This document shows positions 44,041 to 53,685 of a DNA stretch of 64,000 nt, piece after piece. The position numbers were made by a program, and so were the translations under genes. Origin of the DNA: Chitinophaga sp. Ak27 (GTDB lineage Bacteria > Bacteroidota > Bacteroidia > Chitinophagales > Chitinophagaceae); assembly GCF_012726295.1 (NCBI RefSeq), contig NZ_JABAOB010000002.1, positions 620,001 to 684,000 on the forward strand, written 5' to 3'. Positions within the stretch are counted from its first letter, which is position 1. Every line of letters begins with the position of its first letter. The notes under the pieces are model-generated. The model was not told the DNA's origin, did no database searches, and saw nothing but the letters and a program-made list of their open reading frames with translations.

Positions 44041-45687
44041 TTAATCTTCAGCAATGCGGCCTTTGTCCGGAAACAGTCCTTTCGGTTTATACTGCATGAA
44101 CAGCATGATGAACACCAGGATAAATACTTTGCCGTATACCGCCTGGAAGAAGGACTCGGATATTTTTGTAAAGAAGCCAATACCCAGGCCGGAAAGTATA
44201 GTTCCTGCCAGCTTCCCAACACCGCCAGTAACTACCACGAGAAAGGAGTCTACGATATAAGTCTGGCCCATATCAGGCACCACGTTTCCTATCAGCGTAA
44301 TGGCGCAACCGGCCAGTCCGGCGAGGCCAGAGCCGATAAAAAATGTGATGGATGCCACGCGCCGGGTTTCTATACCGAGGCAGGCGCTCATCTGCCGGTT
44401 CTGCGTTACTGACCTGATCTGTAAACCAAGCCTGGTGCGATATAGCATCAGGTAGGTAAACAGGACCATGAGCATTGACAGCGCAATGATGAAAAGGCGG
44501 TTGTAAGGTAAAGTCAGGTGTGGCGAAACCTGCCATCCACCTGCCAGTAGTTGTGGCGTTTTAACAGCCGTAAGGTCGCCGAATAACAGGCGGGCGGTCT
44601 GGATCAGTATCAGGCTTACTCCCCAGGTGGCCAGGAGGCTCTCCAGTGGTTTGGCATACAGGTGACGGATTACCAGCCGCTCTAGGACCCATCCCAATGA
44701 ACCTGCCACCAGGAAGGAGAATGGTAGTGCAAAGAAGAAGAAGAGATCTGTCTGCGGAACTCCCAGTGCTTTGGTAAATATGATCTGTGTGCAGTAGGTG
44801 GTATAAGCGCCGATCATCATAAACTCGCCATGCGCCATGTTGATAATACCGGCCAGGCCATATACAATGGAAAGTCCCAGTGCAATGAGCACGAGTATAC
44901 TGCCAAGGCTCAAGCCACTGAAGAAGTGCTGTACACGTTGGAGGTTATCATACCGTTTTTCCAGGCCCACGGCTTTTGCCGCAGCATATTGGGCTGTTTC
45001 CTGGTTCAGGAAGCCTGATTTGGCATAGTCTCTCAGCAATACAGGCGCATTGTCGCTCCAGTTGTCGGCTATGCTATCGATATTGGCTTTGGCGATGGTG
45101 GTAGTGGAGGCATTGTATAGCTGTATAGCGTATAGGGCGTCTTTCCCGGTGCGGAGTGCATCGGCATTACTTTCCTTTGCCAGTGCAGCTTTCAGGATAC
45201 GAAGGGTAGCGCTATCGCTCGTGTGTTTGAGCTGTGAGTAGGCGAGAGAGCGTTTCTGCGGATCGTTACTGAACAGGTTGAGCAGCGGGGCAATTCCTGC
45301 CAGCTGAAGGCGGTCGGCCCGCGGGATGTCCACCGTTTTGAGGGCAGACAATGGCAACAGCAGCGGTTGCCCGCTGCTGTTGGTAAGAAGAGTGTTATCG
45401 GGATAAAGAGTATAAAGCCGGTAGGTTCCTTCACCGGAAGGATGGCTGTCTATTGTAACCGCTTGTTGGTCCAGCAGGTACAGCTTTTTATCGTTAATCG
45501 CCATCAGCAAAGGAAAGGTGGCCGGTATACGGAGAGCGGCCAGCCTGCCAATAGCCTGTGTGCGCACGGAGTCGGCTGGTGGTTGCAGGAGCTGTGCGGT
45601 GTAAATGGAGGCGCTGTCCTGGCCGGCCGAAAACAGTGGCAGCAGCAGTAAGCAGCACATCAGCATCCGTAGTAAGGAAGTATTCAT
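44041..45687 (-). CDS. urtB: Urea ABC transporter permease UrtB
   Basis: A 548-residue permease. As is usual for UrtB, the LivH-like membrane domain (from about residue 255, FSGLSLGSILVLIALGLSIV and GIINMAHGEFMMIGAY) is preceded by a long extension. This begins with a signal peptide (LLMLMC-type, ending FSAGQDS) and includes helical repeats (RLAALRIPATFPLLMAINDK). The C-terminus has VVTGGVGKLAGTILSGLGIG. It follows the binding-protein gene urtA by 54 bases. Confidence 0.93.
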   Translation of the reverse strand: MNTSLLRMLMCCLLLLPLFSAGQDSASIYTAQLLQPPADSVRTQAIGRLAALRIPATFPLLMAINDKKLYLLDQQAVTIDSHPSGEGTYRLYTLYPDNTLLTNSSGQPLLLPLSALKTVDIPRADRLQLAGIAPLLNLFSNDPQKRSLAYSQLKHTSDSATLRILKAALAKESNADALRTGKDALYAIQLYNASTTTIAKANIDSIADNWSDNAPVLLRDYAKSGFLNQETAQYAAAKAVGLEKRYDNLQRVQHFFSGLSLGSILVLIALGLSIVYGLAGIINMAHGEFMMIGAYTTYCTQIIFTKALGVPQTDLFFFFALPFSFLVAGSLGWVLERLVIRHLYAKPLESLLATWGVSLILIQTARLLFGDLTAVKTPQLLAGGWQVSPHLTLPYNRLFIIALSMLMVLFTYLMLYRTRLGLQIRSVTQNRQMSACLGIETRRVASITFFIGSGLAGLAGCAITLIGNVVPDMGQTYIVDSFLVVVTGGVGKLAGTILSGLGIGFFTKISESFFQAVYGKVFILVFIMLFMQYKPKGLFPDKGRIAED

Positions 45688-45741
45688 CGCATCATTTTTT
45701 GATAAGTTGGAAATAGCCTGTCTTTTTTGGATAAAGCCCGT

Positions 45742-47049
45742 TTATTTTTTAGCGTAGGTGCCATTGTGGTTAACCCAGTCGCAATCTTTATCAGGAGAGG
45801 TCAATGGCGACCATGGCTGCGGGTCTACCAGTCCCCCGGATTTCCAGATGATATCAAATTGTCCGTCGGGTTTGATTTCGCCGATCACTACCGGTTTTGC
45901 CAGGTGATGATTGCGCGGGTCCATTTTTACAGGTCCGTCAGGCGAATCGAAACCGAGGCTGTATAAAGCGTTGCGTACTTTTGAAACATCAAAGGAACCT
46001 GCTTTTTCAGCAGCTTTTGCCCACAGGTATACGCCGGTGTAAGCCCAGCAGATAGGGTCATCGGTTACTCTTTTGTCGCCGCCGGGTAAACCTTTTTTCG
46101 CGCAGAAGGCTTTGAAATCGGCTACAAATTTTTTATTCTCCGGCAGGTCGTTCGACTGGAAGTAGTTCCATGCAGCGAGATGGCCTACCAGGAATTCGGT
46201 ATCCATTGATCTGAGCTCATCTTCTGCCACAGAAAATGCCATGATCGGACAGGTGGCGGAAGAGAGGCCCTGGTTGGCAAACTCCTTATAGAAAGGCACA
46301 TTGGAATCACCGTTGATAGTGGAGAGTATACAGGCTTTACCATCTGCAGCAAAGCGTTTTACCTTAGAGATGATGGTTTGGTAATCCTGGTGGTGGAACG
46401 GCGTATATTCTTCGATGATGTTTTCTTTGGGAATGCCTTTAGAGAGGAGGTAGGCTTTGAGTATTTTATTGGCGGTGCGGGGAAATACATAATCTGTACC
46501 CAGCAGGTAAAACTTTTTGTAGCCTCCGCCTTTTTCACTCATGAGATACTCGGCCGCAGGAATCAGTTGCTGATTGGGCGTTGCGCCGGTGTAGATCACG
46601 CTGTTGGAGCATTCTTCTCCTTCATATTGTACTGGGTAGAAGAGCAGGCCATTGTTCTGCTCAAAAACAGGGAGTACTGATTTACGGGATACGGAAGTCC
46701 AGCAGCCAAATACAGCAGATACTTTTTTATCGATCAGCAGTTCCTTCGCTTTTTCGGCGAACAGGTCCCAATCTGATGCCGGGTCTACGATCACCGGTTC
46801 TATTTGTTTACCGAGTACCCCGCCTTTGGCATTGATTTCATCTACGGCCATCTGCACTGCATCTTTTAAGGAAACTTCAGAGATAGCCATCGTGCCGCTG
46901 AGCGAGTGGAGTACGCCTATTTTTACCGTTCCTTTTGTGGCGGAGGAATCGCTGCTGCTGGTTTTTCCGACGCCGCTGTTACAGGAGGAAAAGAGTGCGG
47001 TGGCGCCCAGCAGGAGAATAGATAGTTGATTAAGGAAAGCGTTTCTCAT
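45742..47049 (-). CDS. urtA: Urea ABC transporter substrate-binding lipoprotein UrtA
   Basis: A 435-residue periplasmic binding protein with a lipobox ([12 protein letters not shown]) and the family motifs [55 protein letters not shown] and [16 protein letters not shown]. The VQYEGEE and CWTS segments are diagnostic of UrtA among branched-chain-type binders. It captures urea in the periplasm for UrtBC. Confidence 0.95.
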   Translation of the reverse strand: MRNAFLNQLSILLLGATALFSSCNSGVGKTSSSDSSATKGTVKIGVLHSLSGTMAISEVSLKDAVQMAVDEINAKGGVLGKQIEPVIVDPASDWDLFAEKAKELLIDKKVSAVFGCWTSVSRKSVLPVFEQNNGLLFYPVQYEGEECSNSVIYTGATPNQQLIPAAEYLMSEKGGGYKKFYLLGTDYVFPRTANKILKAYLLSKGIPKENIIEEYTPFHHQDYQTIISKVKRFAADGKACILSTINGDSNVPFYKEFANQGLSSATCPIMAFSVAEDELRSMDTEFLVGHLAAWNYFQSNDLPENKKFVADFKAFCAKKGLPGGDKRVTDDPICWAYTGVYLWAKAAEKAGSFDVSKVRNALYSLGFDSPDGPVKMDPRNHHLAKPVVIGEIKPDGQFDIIWKSGGLVDPQPWSPLTSPDKDCDWVNHNGTYAKK

Positions 47050-47091
47050 GTTGACTTATATTTTATAAAGAGATGATTGAATGTTTGATAA

Positions 47092-48381
47092 TCAGAAAAT
47101 GAAGAATTGAGCCTGAAGCCATACTTGGCCGAATGTCTTTTTCGTATAGTCATCCGGTATAGCAGTGGCTACGTTGTAAGTACGGGCGGTGTAGGAGAGG
47201 CGGAGGTTAGTGCCGGTGCCATTGAAAAAGTAATTGAGGCCACCTCCCATGACGGTGCTGGACTTGAGCTTATCAAAGTTCGCCGGTTTAACGGCGCCTG
47301 TTTGGGCGGCATCTGCGTTAACGTCCTGGTTTTCGTAGCGTATCCATGGCTGGAGTTTCGATTTTTTGAAATAGTAGCCGAGTTCCAGGAATTGGACGTT
47401 TTGTTTGGGAATGAGTGTGGCGAAGGAGTATTTGGAGTCTGTTTGTGTGCCGCCGGTCATGTACTGGTAAGCAGCGTTGAGCGTAATGGAGCCTGCATTG
47501 CCAAGTGGGTGGTCAAAGAATACATCGGTGCTGAGGTTGTAATAGTTCGCTTGTGCGTCTACACCGGCTGCCCAGGCCAGCGTTTTACCATTTCCCAATT
47601 TGGTGCCGGCATAGTAGTAATCTTTTTCAGCATCCAGGAAGTTATAGGCCACGCGGCCTACGGTGCGAAGGGGTGCGCCTCCATCCACATTGCGGCCGGT
47701 GAATACTCCCAGGCGGTATTCCAGTTTGTCGTTGGCAAGAAATCCACGGGCATTAATGCCCAGATCACGTCCGAAGTTGCCTTGCAACGGACTATTCGCA
47801 AACAGGTTATACGGATACTGGAAGAAGGTAAAATCGTTGGCCATTAACCCTGCAGCGCCCTGCAACCCGTTGCGGTTATTGGATACCAGCTGCATACCTG
47901 CTATAAGCTGAAATGCAGGATTAAAGGTGTATTCCAGTTGTGCGTCGAGGATGATAGGAGCAACTTTTACATTCTTCTCTCCGTTGGATTGAACCCCAAT
48001 CGGTGAGGGGATCTCTGTTTCCATGAAGAAGCTGGCTTTTTTAGTAAGCTGGCCGCCCACCAGCACCCTGGCACGGTAAACAGAAAAGCCCTTGTTCCAG
48101 TCTTTCGCCGTTTTGTCGTTACTGGGAGCACTAAATCCCGTTTGCTCCCCGGAGGCAAACATATGTACAATGGCGCCTACCTGGATAGATGGTTTAAAGG
48201 GTAGTTCCGACGACTGGAAAAGAGTAATGTTCCTGGCGCTGTCGGTGCTGGTATTGAGGGATGCTGGTAATTCAATTAAGTAACTGCCTCTCTTTTTCTT
48301 TCTGGGGGGATCGTTGTTTTCGGCTTTCACAATAAAGGGAGCAGTGGCAAACAGGAAGATACATGTGGCTGAAAATTTCAT
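47092..48381 (-). CDS. Phosphate-selective-porin-like outer-membrane protein
   Basis: A 429-residue beta-barrel with a signal peptide (MKFSATCIFLFATAPFIVKA) and porin O/P-like features: RARVLVGGQLTKKASFFMET, FQLIAGMQLVSNNRNG, NFGRDLGINARGFLANDKLE, and a final aromatic strand ending FGQVWLQAQFFIF. It is the first gene of the urea unit, 42 bases before urtA. It is likely to admit urea or other small nitrogen compounds across the outer membrane. Confidence 0.85.
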   Translation of the reverse strand: MKFSATCIFLFATAPFIVKAENNDPPRKKKRGSYLIELPASLNTSTDSARNITLFQSSELPFKPSIQVGAIVHMFASGEQTGFSAPSNDKTAKDWNKGFSVYRARVLVGGQLTKKASFFMETEIPSPIGVQSNGEKNVKVAPIILDAQLEYTFNPAFQLIAGMQLVSNNRNGLQGAAGLMANDFTFFQYPYNLFANSPLQGNFGRDLGINARGFLANDKLEYRLGVFTGRNVDGGAPLRTVGRVAYNFLDAEKDYYYAGTKLGNGKTLAWAAGVDAQANYYNLSTDVFFDHPLGNAGSITLNAAYQYMTGGTQTDSKYSFATLIPKQNVQFLELGYYFKKSKLQPWIRYENQDVNADAAQTGAVKPANFDKLKSSTVMGGGLNYFFNGTGTNLRLSYTARTYNVATAIPDDYTKKTFGQVWLQAQFFIF

Positions 48382-48745
48382 AAAAGAAGTAATTAATAAT
48401 TGAATAATGTACTTAAGTACTTTTTTGGTTGATCGATCAGTGTACTTAAGTATAAAAGTATAAGATTAATTTACTTAATTCATAAAATTTTTGCCAAAAC
48501 GTTATAAATTCACGCCAATAGTTGATTTTATTAATATATATTATTAAATATAATATAATTTACTTTTTTGAAAAATATTTTAATAATTAATTGAAAATAA
48601 GCTATTTATGTCAAATTACTTCATGGATAAGATTATTTAATTGAAACTAATGGATCAGTATTATTTTTAATTATATAAAAATATAATGTGTTTTTTGAAG
48701 TAGGTTTGTCGCCTAATCAATACTTCTAAAAGTACGGGCTTAAGC
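48382..48745 (-). promoter_or_regulatory. AT-rich control region of the urea operon with repeated palindromes
   Basis: A perfect 12-bp palindrome GTACTTAAGTAC lies at 48409-48420, about 30 bases before the porin start. The same TACTTAAGTA core recurs 33 bases further out at 48443-48452 (GTACTTAAGTAT), and a GATCGATC palindrome lies between them. About 200 bases of very AT-rich sequence follow. The repeated site near the start suggests operators for a regulator such as the NarL-like protein encoded at the operon end. Confidence 0.6.
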
Positions 48746-48779
48746 ATTACAGCGGCTGCACACCGGCAGCCGCTGTAAT
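48746..48779. terminator. Perfect 14-bp hairpin downstream of the cupin gene
   Basis: ATTACAGCGGCTGC and GCAGCCGCTGTAAT form a perfect stem around the six-base loop ACACCG. It lies 66 bases past the stop of the minus-strand cupin unit and just before the urea control region. There is no T run, so termination is likely but not certain. Confidence 0.6.
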
Positions 48780-48845
48780 CTTCGTAATGATTATCCGGGA
48801 AGTAAAGTAGCCCGTTGTCCGGGCACATCCTGCTAAGAAGTTTTG

Positions 48846-49340
48846 TTATTTATGAGAGGGGTCGTCTTGTACATTCACATAGGTTACTCCGGACGGGCCG
48901 AAGCCAGTAATTTCAACAATAACAGGTTCTTTGCCGGTCATGGCAAAATGGTTTTGCCCGGCCACCTCTGAATAGATACTTCCTGCAGGCAACTTTTTGA
49001 GTTGTGTTTCATCAAATTTATCGCCATAACCAAAGTACCAGGTACCAGACAATACCGTGGCCGCCCGTTGATCAGGATGCAGGTGGGCAGCAATTTTGGT
49101 ATTGGGTGCAATCTTAAGCAGGATGGTATAGATACCTTGTTGGGAAGGATCTCCCATGACTACAATTTCCTTGACGGCAGAATAATTGGACGATCCGGGC
49201 GCATTCGCCCCACTGTTACTTTTGAGGGCTTTGACTTCCTGGAGGTTCAGGCGAAACTGCCCGTTATTGGAAATCTGGGCATGGATAGTACCTACGCTAA
49301 ACAAAAGAGCTGACAGAAGAAGAGTACGTATGCTTAACAT
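48846..49340 (-). CDS. Secreted cupin-domain protein
   Basis: A 164-residue protein with a signal peptide (MLSIRTLLLSALLFSVGTIH, then AQ) and a single cupin barrel. The metal-binding motif 1 is KIAAHLHPDQRAATVLSGTW (two His and Gln) and motif 2 is PAGSIYSEVAGQNHFAMTG (His). It probably acts in the periplasm and its substrate is unknown. The upstream gene ends 34 bases away on the same strand, so the two may be one operon. Confidence 0.85.
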   Translation of the reverse strand: MLSIRTLLLSALLFSVGTIHAQISNNGQFRLNLQEVKALKSNSGANAPGSSNYSAVKEIVVMGDPSQQGIYTILLKIAPNTKIAAHLHPDQRAATVLSGTWYFGYGDKFDETQLKKLPAGSIYSEVAGQNHFAMTGKEPVIVEITGFGPSGVTYVNVQDDPSHK

Positions 49341-49374
49341 AAACGTTTATTTTAAATGATGAGGAAAGAAGTGG

Positions 49375-50340
49375 TCATTTACCCAGGAAAAAGGCCAACA
49401 GGTCTTTTTGTACCTGTGCTGTATTCTCCTGTACGAGCCAGTGCCCGGAACCTTTAATATTGGAGCCTGTTACATTTTCTGCAACAAGCTTGCAGTGGTC
49501 AACGAGGAAAGCTGCTCCAAAATGTTCTCCACCCATGGCGAGCAAGGGCATCTTCAATTTGTGTTTCATGAACTGAAGATTGTCTGTTGCATCCTGGTTA
49601 AATGCGCCAAACCACTGGAAAGCCCCGGTTGTAGCACCTTTCACTGAATAGGCCCGCACAAATTCTGTCACTTCCTCTTTCGTAAAAGGATCTTTTACGT
49701 AGCCCACTACTGGCCAGAAATTGGTCAGGAACAATTGCTCCTTTCCTGCAACCATCTCTCCGGAAGCCGGCCATGCAAAGAAGCCAAACCACCACGCACC
49801 GCCTTTTACCTGGCTCCATACCGGCTCTATGCCGGGTAGTAATGCATCGAGTAAGGCGAGCTTCTTAACTTCGCTGCCAAATTGGGCTGCATAGGCGTAT
49901 GCCACCATCAACCCGATGTCATGTCCTGCAAGATTAATAGTGTTGTAGCCCAGTTTTTTCATGAGCGCATGCATGTCTGCAGCCATCGTTTTTTTGTCAT
50001 ATCCGGCGGCAGGTTTGTCGCTTTCACCAACACCCCGCAGATCAGGAGCGATTACCGTAAAATGTTTGGAAAGCTCGGGCAGCAGCCGGTTCCACATATA
50101 CCAGTTCTGGCCAAACCCATGAATAAGCAGCAGGGGCTCTCCCTGGCCACCGATCACATAGTGGATGTTTACACCATTTACCAGTGCATACGCATGTTTA
50201 AAACCTGCCGGGGGAGCCGCCGGTGCGGCAGCTTGTGCTGCGGTGGCGCCGTTGCTCGCCGCCGCTTGCTTTTGTGTTGCTGGCTGCTTACAAGCAAGTG
50301 ACAGCGCAATAATGGAAAACGCAAATATCTTTTTTATCAT
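49375..50340 (-). CDS. Alpha/beta hydrolase lipoprotein, epoxide-hydrolase-like
   Basis: A 321-residue protein with a lipobox (IIALSLACKQ), then an Ala-rich linker. The alpha/beta-hydrolase domain has LLLIHGFGQNWYMWNRLLPE, VIAPDLRGVGESDKP and NLAGHDIGLMVAYAYA. The Asp in GHDIG replaces the usual Ser and is typical of epoxide hydrolases and haloalkane dehalogenases. The catalytic His is probably in GSGHWLVQE. The ATG at 50340 is chosen because it begins the lipoprotein signal. Confidence 0.87.
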   Translation of the reverse strand: MIKKIFAFSIIALSLACKQPATQKQAAASNGATAAQAAAPAAPPAGFKHAYALVNGVNIHYVIGGQGEPLLLIHGFGQNWYMWNRLLPELSKHFTVIAPDLRGVGESDKPAAGYDKKTMAADMHALMKKLGYNTINLAGHDIGLMVAYAYAAQFGSEVKKLALLDALLPGIEPVWSQVKGGAWWFGFFAWPASGEMVAGKEQLFLTNFWPVVGYVKDPFTKEEVTEFVRAYSVKGATTGAFQWFGAFNQDATDNLQFMKHKLKMPLLAMGGEHFGAAFLVDHCKLVAENVTGSNIKGSGHWLVQENTAQVQKDLLAFFLGK

Positions 50341-50396
50341 AGCCCAGAATTTTAGTGATGAGTTAATCAGGAATAAACGATAGTAATCGGCGGAAG

Positions 50397-51185
50397 TCAG
50401 GCGCCTTGCCTGTTCAACCAATCGAGGATAAAACCGGCATCCTCTTTCCAGGTGGGTTGCCCCAGCACAAAATGATTTCTTCCTTCAAATGCTTTGTAAT
50501 CTGTTACCGAATTGCTCTTCCGGTATTTTTTATAGTTGGAGTAATTCAGGGAAGCGGGTATGGTATGGTCGGTGCTGCCCGACGTAAGCAACAGGGGCGC
50601 ATGCGGGTTGCTGAAATTTACCCGCGCCGCCCTGGTAATAGTATCCCGTACAATAAGTTTTGACTCCGGGATGGCCTGCTTATAATAGGCGTCTTTCTGT
50701 GCGTCGTCATTCATACCGTTGGTGAACGCATATTTCCACTGGTCAAAGGACATCAGGAATGATTGCTTCGTGGAAGTAAAAAAGCCAAGTGGCCCCCAGC
50801 CAGCTTTCAGGAATGACCATTTAAAGGTCATAATGCCCTGGGGAGGTACGGAATGAATGGCAACTCCTGCATAGCCAAGGCCCTGCTGTAATAACAGCTG
50901 AACTATCAGGCCGCCAATGGAATGCCCGATCAGGATGGGTTTCTCCGGAAGCGCCCTTACTTTTTCTTCATAGTACCTGGTCAGGTCGGGTAACCGGTTA
51001 GCAGCAATTTGCCTGTTAGGCTGACTATTGCGAAGTTCTTCAGGAGAGGCATCTTTATGCGGCCAGGGAGGAGCTATCGTCGTATAGCCCTTACTTTCAA
51101 AATAGCTGCGCCAGTCATCCCAGCAACTATGATGGACAAACGCGCCTGTAAGAAATACGATCGTTCTTTTGGAAGGAAGATTCAT
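50397..51185 (-). CDS. Alpha/beta hydrolase
   Basis: A 262-residue cytoplasmic hydrolase. VFLTGAFVHHSCWDDWRSYF is the oxyanion region, ILIGHSIGGLIVQLLLQQGL holds the nucleophilic Ser, PLLLTSGSTDHTIP the acid residue and FEGRNHFVLG the His. The triad is complete, and its substrate is unknown. It may be co-transcribed with the next two minus-strand genes. Confidence 0.87.
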   Translation of the reverse strand: MNLPSKRTIVFLTGAFVHHSCWDDWRSYFESKGYTTIAPPWPHKDASPEELRNSQPNRQIAANRLPDLTRYYEEKVRALPEKPILIGHSIGGLIVQLLLQQGLGYAGVAIHSVPPQGIMTFKWSFLKAGWGPLGFFTSTKQSFLMSFDQWKYAFTNGMNDDAQKDAYYKQAIPESKLIVRDTITRAARVNFSNPHAPLLLTSGSTDHTIPASLNYSNYKKYRKSNSVTDYKAFEGRNHFVLGQPTWKEDAGFILDWLNRQGA

Positions 51186-51441
51186 AGTGTTGGATATTTA
51201 CATCCGGCATATCCAACCGGGATGCCAATAGAGCATTTGGCTAGAAATCAACGGCTTAGGACATCTTCCGGCGCATTACCCGCGCGATATGTCGTGGTTT
51301 TCAACGAGCGGCCACGAAATACCGTGGTTTATTTTTCTGATGCAGGCAAAGGGAAATTTAACGGCGACTACATTCCTGATACATCGTACATTTATAGGGA
51401 GAAGAGATGGTGTGATCGCGCCCCCGGTTAAAGCCAAACAT

Positions 51442-53679
51442 ATGCTATTGCGAATAATGCTTGCAGTGTCCCTTATTGCCCTGGTGAACGTTTGTTCAGC
51501 CCAGGTCACTTCCGGCCTGTCGAAAGAACAACTATTAAAAGAGATAAAAAAAGTTTTGCCGGACAGCACGCGCCAGCGCTATTATAACCAATTAGGTGGG
51601 GCATATATTGATGAAGCGTTCAGGAAAAGTGAGGTTATCGACAGTGCATTCTTTTTTCTGAGAAAAGCAGTGTACCTGGCCGACTCCAGCAATATGGCCA
51701 ATAATGAAATCACTTACCAGGGCTTAGCGCTTCTCGGTATGGCCTATATACGCAACAAGGAGTTTGGGAGCGGCATAAAAGTTTTCGACCAGGTAGTTAA
51801 TGGCTATAGAAGAAAAGGGGATAAGGAAAAAGAAGCAGATACACGAATGAGTGAAGCGAGTTGCCTTTCTTATTTTGATGTATACCCCGATATAGTGGAA
51901 CAAAATTTTAAAAGTGCCTTTTTACTTTATACAGTGTGTGGAAGAGCAAAAAAGAAAATTGATGTGGAATTGGAGCTGGCCAATTTTTATATTCAAAACA
52001 ATAAATTTTTTTTAGCAGAGGATGATTTACAACTTGCGCTAAAGGATACTGCAAAAAATAGTTTTTACCGGGTGCCGGAGATTTATTGCCTGCTATCAAC
52101 AGCAAGCCGGTATGAAGGTAATTTCAATAAGGCACTGAAATATGCTTTCGAATCAGTAAAAAGCTTGAAATCTGATGGAGATAGCGGCATCCTTGTCGGA
52201 AGCTATGGAGAGTTGGCCCTTGTTTACCAGGAGCTGGATCAACCTGAGTCCAGCGTATACTGGTACAAAAAGTGCCTGGATGTCAGAGCCGGAATCCCGA
52301 CAGATCGCTTTACTTATTGGACTGCCTATCTCACTACACTTCAAATGATCAAGGCAAATCAAACTAAACAAGCCTTTGATCTATTGCGGAAACTCAGCAG
52401 CAGCTATCCGCCCGTGCATGTCGATGAGAAAGGAAGTCTCAGCCAAAGCCTTGCGCACTGCTACAATGCAACGCGTAACTACGATAAAGCTGAAATGTAC
52501 TTTTTAGACATGCTTAAGCAATATGATAAGGGCGATAAGAATGGTGAAATACTCATGATAGCCAACTATGATATAGGGAAGTTCTTTGCCACCAGGCAGT
52601 ATTATAAAAGAGCAAAACCTTACCTCGAAAAGGCTGCAGCATTAAGCAGGTTTACAACGGCATCAAGAGAAATGGACCTGCATTTGCTGCTGTTCAAAGT
52701 GGATTCTGCGGAAGGCAATTTTACAGCCGCTATTCAGCACCAGCAAAAGTCCAAAGCTCTCAGTGATTCAATTTTTACAGTAACGAAGAACCAGCAGATA
52801 GAAGAATTACTGATACAATATCAAACGGAGAAAAAAGACCAGAATATCCGGCTCCTTGAAAAAGAAAGCAAATTGCAGCACACAGCGCTCGTATATGCCC
52901 ACCAAACGCGCAATTGGTTAACTGGTGTAGCGATTCTTTTTGTGATTATTTCGGGGTTACTTATTTATAATTCGCGGTTAAAGCAGCGAACTAATAAAAA
53001 GCTGCAGGAGCAGCGGACCGAAATCGAAGAGAATAATTACGCGCTCCAGCATTTGGTGAAAGAGAAAGAGTGGTTGGTCAGAGAAATTCACCATAGAGTA
53101 AAAAACAATTTCCAAATGGTCATGGGCCTGCTCGGCAGCCAATCCGAATACCTGGAAACAAATGAAGCTATTAAGGCTATGACAGAGAGCCAACACCGCA
53201 TCCAGGCTATGTCGCTTATTCATCATAAACTATACCAGTCCGATAACCTGTCTGCCATCAATATGGTCCATTATATTCACGACCTGGTAGATTATCTCCG
53301 GGACAGCTTCGATATCCGGCAGTCAGTATTGTTTAAGTTGCAAATAGAACCCATTGAGCTTAATCTCAATTACTGTATTCCTGTGGGACTGCTGTTAAAT
53401 GAGGCAATAACCAATGCTATCAAATATGCATTTCCGAAAAATACCCGGGGCGAAATTACCATCCTTTTTAAAAGAATAACCGGCAATGAACTGCTCCTGG
53501 TCATCAGGGACAACGGTGTAGGTTTGCCATCATCCTTTGATATCAGCAGGCTGGGGTCATTAGGTTTAAAGCTGATGAAAGGCCTCAGTGAAGATATCGA
53601 CGGCGTGCTAACCATCAACAGCAATGGAGGCACTGAGATTATGATTAGATTTATATATGACCCGGAGAGGGCTAATTAG
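51442..53679 (+). CDS. TPR-containing sensor histidine kinase
   Basis: A 745-residue kinase with a signal-like start (MLLRIMLAVSLIALVNVCSA), periplasmic tetratricopeptide-type repeats over about 30-460, one TM (WLTGVAILFVIISGLLIY, about residue 495) and a cytoplasmic HisKA_2/HWE-type kinase. The phosphoacceptor is probably H550 in REIHHRVKNNFQMVMG. The ATPase motif NEAITNAIKYAFPK and DNGVGLPSSFD follow. The ATG at 51442 gives a proper signal and an earlier in-frame start at 51289 does not. The response-regulator gene starts six bases downstream. Confidence 0.9.
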   Translation: MLLRIMLAVSLIALVNVCSAQVTSGLSKEQLLKEIKKVLPDSTRQRYYNQLGGAYIDEAFRKSEVIDSAFFFLRKAVYLADSSNMANNEITYQGLALLGMAYIRNKEFGSGIKVFDQVVNGYRRKGDKEKEADTRMSEASCLSYFDVYPDIVEQNFKSAFLLYTVCGRAKKKIDVELELANFYIQNNKFFLAEDDLQLALKDTAKNSFYRVPEIYCLLSTASRYEGNFNKALKYAFESVKSLKSDGDSGILVGSYGELALVYQELDQPESSVYWYKKCLDVRAGIPTDRFTYWTAYLTTLQMIKANQTKQAFDLLRKLSSSYPPVHVDEKGSLSQSLAHCYNATRNYDKAEMYFLDMLKQYDKGDKNGEILMIANYDIGKFFATRQYYKRAKPYLEKAAALSRFTTASREMDLHLLLFKVDSAEGNFTAAIQHQQKSKALSDSIFTVTKNQQIEELLIQYQTEKKDQNIRLLEKESKLQHTALVYAHQTRNWLTGVAILFVIISGLLIYNSRLKQRTNKKLQEQRTEIEENNYALQHLVKEKEWLVREIHHRVKNNFQMVMGLLGSQSEYLETNEAIKAMTESQHRIQAMSLIHHKLYQSDNLSAINMVHYIHDLVDYLRDSFDIRQSVLFKLQIEPIELNLNYCIPVGLLLNEAITNAIKYAFPKNTRGEITILFKRITGNELLLVIRDNGVGLPSSFDISRLGSLGLKLMKGLSEDIDGVLTINSNGGTEIMIRFIYDPERAN

Positions 53680-53685
53680 ACGACC

